From Sphingomonadaceae bacterium (lineage in GTDB: Bacteria > Pseudomonadota > Alphaproteobacteria > Sphingomonadales > Sphingomonadaceae), in assembly GCA_947446935.1 (NCBI GenBank), contig CANFIV010000140.1, positions 1-5,286 of the forward strand: a stretch of 5,286 bases of DNA. The letters run 5' to 3'. Shown piece after piece: positions 1 to 4,641 of this stretch. Within the stretch, counting starts at the first letter, position 1; each line of letters starts with the position of its first letter. The notes under the pieces are model-generated. The model saw only the letters and a program-made list of their open reading frames with translations, was not told where the DNA came from and did no database searches. The translations under genes and the position numbers were made by a program.

Positions 1-689
1 AGAAGCCTGCCATGGCCGCCGAACTCGACCGGCTGCTCGAGGATGGCTGCGAACGTATTCTCGTCGCGCCGCTTTATCCGCACTATTCCGGTGCCACTAC
101 GGCGAGCGCGCTCGATGCCGTGGCGGATTGGATCAAGGCGCGCCGCCGCCTTCCCGCGCTGCGCACCTTGCCGCCCTATCATGATGACCCCGCCACGATT
201 GCTGCGCTGCACCGCGACCTTTCAGGGCAGATCGCCGCGCTCGATTTCGCACCGGAACTTCTGCTGCTGAGCTTTCATGGCATGCCCGAACGCACGCTGC
301 GGCTGGGCGATCCCTACCATTGCCATTGCCACAAAAGCGCACGGCTGCTGCGCGAAGCGTTTGCCGAAACACATCCGGACTTGCGCGTGTCCACCAGCTT
401 CCAGTCGCGGTTCGGCAGGGCCAAGTGGCTGGAGCCTGCCACCGACGATGTGATCAAGGCAGAAGGCGCGCAAGGCACACGCCGACTCGTGATCGCCGCG
501 CCTGGCTTCTCATCCGATTGCCTTGAGACGATAGAGGAACTCGGCATTCGCGGGCGCGAGGACTTCGAGGAAGCCGGCGGCACGCACTTTGCGGCGCTAA
601 CCTGCCTGAATGCGGGGGAAGCGGGCATGGATTTGCTTGAGACTCTGGTGCGTCGCGAGCTTTCAGGCTGGATTGCGCCCGCCGCCTGA
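1..689 (+). CDS. hemH: Ferrochelatase, 3' part (5' end outside the window)
   Basis: Ferrochelatase inserts Fe2+ into protoporphyrin IX, the last step of protoheme synthesis. The reading frame is open from base 3, so the true start lies upstream; about 228 codons are visible of a family length near 320-350. Numbered from the ATG at 12 (internal, not the start), the ferrochelatase signature LLSFHGMP spans residues 85-92, with the metal-inserting His at residue 89 (bases 276-278), followed by GDPYHCHCHKSARLL. The conserved LYPHYSGATT is at 21-30 and SFQSRFG at 129-135. The second active-site block, PGFSSDCLETIEEL, is at 164-177 and carries the conserved acidic residues. The Cys-rich HCHCH stretch (103-107) is typical of the proteobacterial form. 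The P450 gene starts 54 bp downstream with no visible terminator between, so the two may be co-transcribed. Identity is near certain; membrane association is inferred from the family. Confidence 0.96.
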   Translation, partial: KPAMAAELDRLLEDGCERILVAPLYPHYSGATTASALDAVADWIKARRRLPALRTLPPYHDDPATIAALHRDLSGQIAALDFAPELLLLSFHGMPERTLRLGDPYHCHCHKSARLLREAFAETHPDLRVSTSFQSRFGRAKWLEPATDDVIKAEGAQGTRRLVIAAPGFSSDCLETIEELGIRGREDFEEAGGTHFAALTCLNAGEAGMDLLETLVRRELSGWIAPAA

Positions 690-700
690 CGTTCTATCAT
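673..700 (+). promoter_or_regulatory. Candidate sigma70-type promoter for the P450 gene
   Basis: TTGCGC (673-678), a 16-bp spacer and TATCAT (695-700) lie across the end of hemH and the start of the intergenic gap. The -10 matches TATAAT at 5 of 6 positions; the -35 matches only in TTG. It could give the P450 independent transcription in addition to read-through from hemH. This is a motif match only and such matches are common by chance. Confidence 0.3.
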
Positions 701-743
701 GCTCTGAACCCATTCGCTCCCAAGGGGGCAGGAGAGCACGTCC

Positions 744-2186
744 ATGGCCAGTCTGGCAGCCCCTCAGCGTCAACACTTGCGTCCGCAGGACGTTCAGACC
801 GAGCGCGGCAATCCGCACTGGGTCAGTCTCAAGAACGAAAGCGAACTCGATCACATCCCGGGCGAGGATGGCTGGCCGGTTGTGGGCACGACCTTCATGC
901 AGCTGGCAGACCCCATCGGCTTCGGGAAGCGGATGCTGGCGCGCCACGGCCCGGTGTTCCGCACGCGCAGCTTTGGCCGGCGGCAGGTCACGCTGATCGG
1001 CCCGGATGCGAACGAGACCGTGCTGTTCGACCGGGACAAGATCTTCTCGTCCGAGCAGGGTTGGGGCCCGGTCCTCAATCTGCTGTTCCCGCGTGGGCTG
1101 ATGCTCATGGATTTCGCCGGACACCGCGCCGACCGCCGCGCGCTCTCCATCGCGTTCAAGCCCGAGCCGATGCGCCACTACTGCGACCTGCTCAATGCCG
1201 ATATCGCGCGCGTGGTGGAAAGCTGGGGGGAAGGCGAGCGGCAGTTCTATCCCGCGATCAAGGCACTGACGCTGGAGACCGCCGCAACCAGCTTCCTCGG
1301 CCTGCCGTTCGGGCCAGAGGCAGACCGGCTGAACAAGGCTTTTGTCGACATGGTCCAGGCGGCGGTGGCGCCGATCCGTCGGCCGCTGCCGTTCACCGCG
1401 ATGGGCAAGGGCGTGGCCGGCCGCAAGATGTTGGTCGACTATTTCACGCGCCTCTTGCGTGAGCGGCGCGCGAACCCGGGGCAGGACATGTTCAGCCAGT
1501 TCGCGCTGGCGCGCCGCGATGACGGCGAATCGGAAGGTGGCGGCGAGCTTCTGCCCGAGGACGTGGTGGTCGATCACATGATCTTCCTGATGATGGCGGC
1601 GCACGATACGATCACCAGCTCCTTCACCACGCTGATCTGGCAGCTCGCCAAAAATCCCGAGTGGCAGGCGAAGCTGCGTGCAGAGGCGCGCGCTGCGGCG
1701 GATGGGGCCATCAGATTTGGCGTACCCACACTGCCCTACGACGCACTCGGGCAGATGGAGCTGACCGACATGGCGTTCAAGGAAGCGCTCAGGATCATGC
1801 CGCCGGTCCCCTCGACCCCGCGCCGGGCGCTTAGAGACTTCACCTTCGCCGGGTACCGCATTCCGGCCGGCACCGATGTCGATGTGAGTGCTGCGGCAGT
1901 TCATGCCGATCCGGTGCTCTGGCCTGATCCCGAACGTTTCGATCCCCTGCGCTTCACGCCCGCAGCCGTGGCGGCGCGGCACAAGTACGCCTGGATACCT
2001 TATGGCGGCGGGGCGCATATGTGCCTTGGGCTGCACTTTGCGGTGATGCAGACCAAGGTGCTCCTGAACCATATCCTGAGCCGCTATGTGGTCGAGACCG
2101 CACCCGGCTATAGCCCGGCCTGGCAGGCATGGCCGATTCCCAAGCCGCGCGATGGCCTGCGCGTGACATTCCGCCGCCTTGGCTAA
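744..2186 (+). CDS. Cytochrome P450 monooxygenase
   Basis: This is a complete 480-residue heme-thiolate monooxygenase with no signal peptide or membrane anchor, so it is probably cytosolic and needs separate redox partners; no ferredoxin or reductase gene is in the window. The start is supported by AGGAGAG at 730-736, seven bases before the ATG. Motifs in order are: an N-terminal GWPVVG (43-48); the C-helix HRADRR (127-132), likely heme-propionate contacts; the I-helix MMAAHDTITS (283-292) with the acid-alcohol pair D288-T289; the K-helix ExxR (E347-R350); the DPERFD region (395-400); and the heme loop PYGGGAHMCLG (419-429) with thiolate ligand Cys427. Two departures from the common consensus are Ala286 where the I-helix often has Gly, and His425 where the heme loop often has Arg. 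The His form occurs in CYP51-like families, and the N-terminal region recalls CYP51/CYP136-like enzymes, but I cannot assign a CYP family. The substrate is unknown; a hydrophobic terpenoid, sterol or fatty acid is only a guess. Confidence 0.95.
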   Translation: MASLAAPQRQHLRPQDVQTERGNPHWVSLKNESELDHIPGEDGWPVVGTTFMQLADPIGFGKRMLARHGPVFRTRSFGRRQVTLIGPDANETVLFDRDKIFSSEQGWGPVLNLLFPRGLMLMDFAGHRADRRALSIAFKPEPMRHYCDLLNADIARVVESWGEGERQFYPAIKALTLETAATSFLGLPFGPEADRLNKAFVDMVQAAVAPIRRPLPFTAMGKGVAGRKMLVDYFTRLLRERRANPGQDMFSQFALARRDDGESEGGGELLPEDVVVDHMIFLMMAAHDTITSSFTTLIWQLAKNPEWQAKLRAEARAAADGAIRFGVPTLPYDALGQMELTDMAFKEALRIMPPVPSTPRRALRDFTFAGYRIPAGTDVDVSAAAVHADPVLWPDPERFDPLRFTPAAVAARHKYAWIPYGGGAHMCLGLHFAVMQTKVLLNHILSRYVVETAPGYSPAWQAWPIPKPRDGLRVTFRRLG

Positions 2187-2230
2187 CCCCATTCGCCAAC
2201 GTGCCTGATGCTTTGGGGGTGCTGTGGTGG

Positions 2231-2259
2231 TTGACGATTCGGGAAGCCGCAGCTATGGG
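2231..2259 (+). promoter_or_regulatory. Candidate rpsT promoter
   Basis: TTGACG (2231-2236), a 17-bp spacer and TATGGG (2254-2259) lie 45 bp after the P450 stop codon. The -35 matches TTGACA at 5 of 6 positions and the spacing is ideal; the weaker -10 is usual for alphaproteobacterial housekeeping promoters. Transcription would begin near 2266, giving rpsT a leader of about 90 nt. A GANTC site (GATTC, 2236-2240) overlaps the last base of the -35 and the spacer. Confidence 0.55.
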
Positions 2260-2265
2260 CCGCGC

Positions 2266-2357
2266 TTTCCGACGGGTCTTGCAGCCTTGCCGGGTGAACC
2301 AGATCCGATGCAGTGCGCGCTCGCGCGGGCTGCCAGAGCTTTTGAAACAGGATAGAC
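2266..2357 (+). other. Predicted rpsT 5' leader with possible long-range pairing
   Basis: The leader following the candidate promoter contains complementary segments GCAGCC (2281-2286) and GGCTGC (2328-2333). A compact GCGC/GCGC hairpin lies just before the latter, around 2312-2326. The ribosome binding site AGGA (2349-2352) sits outside the pairing. S20 synthesis is known to be autoregulated in E. coli, so a structured leader would fit, but the pairing here is short and not shown to be conserved. Confidence 0.25.
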
Positions 2358-2618
2358 ATGGCCAATACGCCGCAAGCCCGTAAGCGCATCCGTCGCAATG
2401 AGAACCGTGCACTGATCAACGGCAACCGCCTCTCGCGCATCCGCACCTTCGTCAAGAAGGTCGAGACCGCGATCGCTGGTGGTGACAAGACCGCAGCGGC
2501 TGAAGCCCTACTGGCTGCGCAGCCTGAACTGGCCCGCGGTGTTGCCCGCGGCGTGCTCCACAAGAACACGGTTGCCCGCAAGATGTCGCGCCTGTCGAAG
2601 CGAGTCGCATCGCTCTGA
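2358..2618 (+). CDS. rpsT: 30S ribosomal protein S20
   Basis: S20 is a small basic helical protein that binds 16S rRNA early in 30S subunit assembly. The 86-residue product has the normal family length. It opens with [17 protein letters not shown], the classic S20 N-terminus, and its KKVETAI segment (34-40) and C-terminal [16 protein letters not shown] (68-83) match the family's conserved ends. It is rich in Arg and Lys throughout. AGGA at 2349-2352, five bases before the ATG, supports the start. The gene has its own candidate promoter at 2231-2259 and a strong intrinsic terminator at 2669-2700, so it looks like a one-gene transcription unit. Its place just upstream of dnaA is a common alphaproteobacterial arrangement. 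Confidence 0.98.
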   Translation: MANTPQARKRIRRNENRALINGNRLSRIRTFVKKVETAIAGGDKTAAAEALLAAQPELARGVARGVLHKNTVARKMSRLSKRVASL

Positions 2619-2668
2619 TTCGCGGCGTGAGCCCTTTTACGAGGGTTCACTAAGCACAAAAACGGAAC

Positions 2669-2704
2669 GCGGCTGGCACCTCAGGTGCCGGCCGCTTTTT
2701 GTTT
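2669..2704 (+). terminator. Intrinsic terminator of rpsT
   Basis: A 12-bp stem forms between GCGGCTGGCACC (2669-2680) and GGTGCCGGCCGC (2684-2695). All pairs are Watson-Crick except one U-G wobble (2674 with 2690), and the loop is UCA. TTTTTGTTT follows directly (2696-2704). It lies 50 bp after the rpsT stop. On the other strand the same stem is followed, after 6 nt, by five Us (opposite 2658-2662), so it may also end leftward transcripts less efficiently. Confidence 0.92.
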
Positions 2705-2775
2705 CAACCGCGTTACCGCGTGTGTGACGGTGTGGTTCCGACGCAAGTCACGGATTTTGCGCGATTCGTGGCGGT

Positions 2776-2796
2776 AAATATAGAAAATCTATATTT
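2776..2796. repeat. Perfect 9-bp inverted repeat, AT-rich
   Basis: Arms AAATATAGA (2776-2784) and TCTATATTT (2788-2796) are separated by AAA. It opens the AT-rich island and overlaps the -10 of the minus-strand promoter candidate. It could be a regulator binding site, or a weak RNA hairpin if transcribed. Confidence 0.8.
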
Positions 2797-2805
2797 TTCA
2801 ATCAA
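2777..2805 (-). promoter_or_regulatory. Strong candidate minus-strand promoter with no known gene downstream
   Basis: Read on the minus strand, TTGATT (2805-2800) is followed by a 17-bp spacer (2799-2783) and TATATT (2782-2777). The -10 matches TATAAT at 5 of 6 positions, the -35 matches at 4 of 6, and the spacing is ideal. Transcription would start near 2770 and run leftward into the back of the rpsT terminator, giving an RNA of roughly 110 nt with no ATG-initiated reading frame. AT-rich DNA produces such matches easily, so activity is uncertain. Confidence 0.4.
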
Positions 2806-2813
2806 TTGATTGA
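2798..2813. repeat. Perfect 16-bp palindrome
   Basis: TCAATCAATTGATTGA is identical to its own reverse complement and begins one base after the preceding inverted repeat ends. With no spacer it cannot form a good RNA hairpin, so a dimeric DNA-binding protein site is the more natural reading. It contains the TTGATT -35 candidate of the minus-strand promoter. Flanking GCGGTAAAT (2771-2779) and ATTTCCGC (2813-2820) form an imperfect outer pair around both repeats, with one extra T on the left. Confidence 0.8.
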
Positions 2814-2843
2814 TTTCCGCCATGTTTCAGTAGTCAAGATTCT

Positions 2844-2981
2844 TTATTTCAGTTTTTTTGCGATCCAGCGCTTGCGAATCCCTCCACTAGGCCAATAGAG
2901 ATGAACTCCCGGTCGCGGCGATGAACCTGCCTCAGCAGTTTCAACGGCGCCCTCCGGGGTCACGACAATCGGATGTTTCAT
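2844..2981 (-). CDS. Possible small unrecognised protein, 45 residues (doubtful)
   Basis: A minus-strand frame from ATG at 2981 to TAA at 2844 encodes 45 residues; an upstream in-frame ATG at 3047 would give 67. The C-terminus is basic and aromatic (HLYWPSGGIRKRWIAKKLK). I recognise no family. Against coding: about half of the third codon positions are G or C, lower than the surrounding genes; the Shine-Dalgarno match is poor; and no promoter was found upstream. It lies in the region where the dnaA promoter is expected. It may be chance. Confidence 0.15.
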   Translation of the reverse strand: MKHPIVVTPEGAVETAEAGSSPRPGVHLYWPSGGIRKRWIAKKLK

Positions 2982-3057
2982 GACTGGGCGCAGACTTCTG
3001 TTTTCCGGTGAGGGGTGGATTTTGCCTGCGGCAGGGGGTGCTGGCACAGGCAGCGGG

Positions 3058-3063
3058 TATAAG
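3058..3063 (+). promoter_or_regulatory. Weak -10-like element upstream of dnaA
   Basis: TATAAG lies 107 bp before the preferred dnaA start, but no recognisable -35 occurs at 16-18 bp. If used, it would favour the 3080 or 3170 start and rule out the upstream GTG at 3008. I saw no clearly better plus-strand promoter between the rpsT terminator and dnaA. Confidence 0.2.
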
Positions 3064-3169
3064 GCATCAACGCGTGAAAATGGACGAGTTTGGAAGTGTC
3101 AGCGGTGCGCGTAGTGCCGCCGGACAGGCTGTTGAGCCGCCTCAGGGAAAAAAGGGTCGTGATGGCGCA

Positions 3170-4573
3170 ATGATTGAGGACCAGGAGGCACTCGATCTGG
3201 CGGCAGACTGGGCGGATATCAGCCAGGGCCTGAAGAAGGACCTGGGGCCGCAACTGCACAGCCAGTGGATCAAGCCGATCCAGGTCGGCACCTTTTGCAA
3301 GGAAACCGGCACGCTCGATCTGTTTCTGCCGACCGAGTTTTCGGCGAACTGGGTCGCTGACCGATTCGCAGATAGGCTTTCACTCGCCTGGAAGATTGCG
3401 CGTTCGGAAGTCCGCCAGGTGCGGATCACAGTCCATCCACGCCGCCGGGCCATGCCCGAGCTCCGCATGGGCGGCGTTGCGGCCAACGACACCGGGTCGA
3501 TGTCTCCAGTTCAGCGTGCGTCCTCCGTGCCGCTCAGCGCGGATGGAGCCGTTACCGGTCTCGATCCCTCGCTCACCTTTGCCGAATTCGTCTCGGGCTC
3601 GGCCAATGTGCTCGCGGTCAACGCAGCGCAGCGCATGGCCGCGCTCGAACAGCCGCAGTTCTCGCCGCTCTACCTCAAAGGCTCGACCGGGCAGGGCAAG
3701 ACGCACCTGCTCCATGCCATCGGCCATGCCTATGCCGCCGCCCGCCCGGGCGCGCGCATCTTCTACTGCTCGGCCGAGCGCTTCATGATCGAGTTCGTGC
3801 AGGCGATGCGCTCGAACGAGATGCTGGAATTCAAGGCCCGGCTGCGCGGCTTCGATCTGTTGCTGGTGGACGATATCCAGTTCATCATCGGCAAGTCCTC
3901 GACGCAGGAGGAGTTCCTCCACACAATCGACGCGCTGATGAGCGCGGGCAAACGCCTCGTCGTCGCTGCCGATCGCGCGCCACAGGCGCTCGACGGTGTC
4001 GAGCAGCGCCTGCTCTCGCGCCTGTCGATGGGCCTCGTCGCGGATATCCTGCCCGCCGATATCGATCTGCGGCGCAAGATTCTTGAACATCGCCTCGGTC
4101 GGTTCACCAGCACGCATGTACCCGCCGATGTGATCGAGTTTCTCGCCCGCACGATCAGCCGCAATGTCCGCGAACTGGTCGGCGGTCTCAACAAGCTGAT
4201 CGCCTTCGCCCAGCTCACCGGCCAGCCGGTCTCGTTGCAGCTGGCCGAGGAGCAGCTCACCGACATCCTCTCGGCCAACCGCCGCCGGATCACGATCGAC
4301 GAGATCCAGCGCATGGTCTGCCAGTTCTACCGCGTTGATCGCACCGAAATGGCCAGCAAGCGCCGCGCCCGGGCGGTCGTTCGCCCGCGCCAGGTGGCCA
4401 TGTACCTCGCCAAGGTGCTCACCCCGCGCAGCTATCCTGAAATCGGGCGCAAGTTCGGTGGGCGCGATCACTCCACCGTGATCCACGCGGTGCGCCTGAT
4501 CGAGGAACTGCGCACGCGCGATGCCGATATGGACGGCGATGTGCGGACACTGCTGCGGCAGCTGGAGGATTGA
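3170..4573 (+). CDS. dnaA: Chromosomal replication initiator protein DnaA
   Basis: DnaA is an AAA+ ATPase that binds DnaA boxes at oriC, melts the origin and recruits the helicase. From ATG 3170 the product has 467 residues. Domain I begins at once (Trp14; HSQWIKPI, 30-37) and a short linker follows. The AAA+ domain has Walker A GSTGQGKT (171-178), Walker B LLLVDD (230-235), sensor I near Asp268, arginine finger Arg284 in RLLSRLSMGL, and sensor II Arg334 in NVRELVGGLNKL. Domain IV carries VVRPRQ (403-408) and the DNA-binding signature GGRDHSTVIHA (430-440). The frame is open further upstream, with starts at GTG 3008 (521 residues), GTG 3074 and ATG 3080 (497). I prefer 3170 because G+C at third positions jumps there, from about half in 3080-3169 to strongly GC, and because domain I starts right after it. 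Its ribosome site (AAGGG, 3152-3156) is distant, so 3080 remains possible. Identity is certain. Confidence 0.97.
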   Translation: MIEDQEALDLAADWADISQGLKKDLGPQLHSQWIKPIQVGTFCKETGTLDLFLPTEFSANWVADRFADRLSLAWKIARSEVRQVRITVHPRRRAMPELRMGGVAANDTGSMSPVQRASSVPLSADGAVTGLDPSLTFAEFVSGSANVLAVNAAQRMAALEQPQFSPLYLKGSTGQGKTHLLHAIGHAYAAARPGARIFYCSAERFMIEFVQAMRSNEMLEFKARLRGFDLLLVDDIQFIIGKSSTQEEFLHTIDALMSAGKRLVVAADRAPQALDGVEQRLLSRLSMGLVADILPADIDLRRKILEHRLGRFTSTHVPADVIEFLARTISRNVRELVGGLNKLIAFAQLTGQPVSLQLAEEQLTDILSANRRRITIDEIQRMVCQFYRVDRTEMASKRRARAVVRPRQVAMYLAKVLTPRSYPEIGRKFGGRDHSTVIHAVRLIEELRTRDADMDGDVRTLLRQLED

Positions 4574-4587
4574 GGACGTGAGGGAGG

Positions 4588-4615
4588 ATGCGAGGGCCAT
4601 TGTCCTCGCATTTCT
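4588..4615 (+). terminator. Hairpin after dnaA, weak terminator candidate
   Basis: ATGCGAGG (4588-4595) pairs perfectly with CCTCGCAT (4604-4611), extended inward by a G-U pair (4596 with 4603) around the loop CCATTG. It starts 15 nt after the dnaA stop. The tail is TTTCTCCCCC rather than a U run, so termination would probably be partial and the following gene may receive read-through. Confidence 0.4.
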
Positions 4616-4641
4616 CCCCCTTTCTCCCTAACTCCCCTTCC

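Larger units (their letters stand above)
2619..3169. other. rpsT-dnaA intergenic region, about 550 bp
   Basis: This is the only long stretch without a confidently assigned gene. From left to right it holds the rpsT terminator, about 65 bp of ordinary sequence, an AT-rich island with nested inverted repeats (2771-2859), three GANTC sites (2763, 2838 and 2876), a possible 45-codon minus-strand reading frame (2844-2981), and the dnaA leader. The frame upstream of the chosen dnaA start is open back to a GTG at 3008, but codons before 3080 include the rare ATA and AGG, which argues against coding there. No DnaA box (TTATNCACA or complement) within two mismatches was found by eye. Confidence 0.6.

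Noticed and set aside
12..689. ATG at base 12 as the start of hemH
   Set aside because: The frame continues upstream to the window edge, and the protein from this ATG would lack about a third of ferrochelatase, so it is an internal Met.
663..2192. 509-residue reading frame on the minus strand opposite the P450 gene
   Set aside because: It is the mirror of a GC-rich coding frame. The plus strand has full P450 motifs and a ribosome site, while the minus product is rich in Arg, His and Gln and shows no family motifs.
2187..2222. Terminator after the P450 gene (ACCCC paired with GGGGGT)
   Set aside because: The stem is only about 5-6 bp around a loop of about 24 nt, and no U run follows.
2841..2859. 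T-rich run (seven Ts at 2853-2859) as a plus-strand terminator
   Set aside because: No stable GC hairpin precedes the run, so it does not fit an intrinsic terminator.
2771..2860. oriC at the AT-rich island
   Set aside because: AT-richness and nearness to dnaA are suggestive, but no DnaA boxes were found and alphaproteobacterial origins are often not next to dnaA.
3042..3057. Sigma54 promoter (TGGCAC element) upstream of dnaA
   Set aside because: The required GC of the -12 element is absent at the right spacing (GG is found instead).
3380..4600. 406-residue reading frame on the minus strand opposite dnaA
   Set aside because: It is a shadow of the dnaA codon bias; the product is a repetitive His/Asp/Glu/Arg-rich sequence without recognisable domains.
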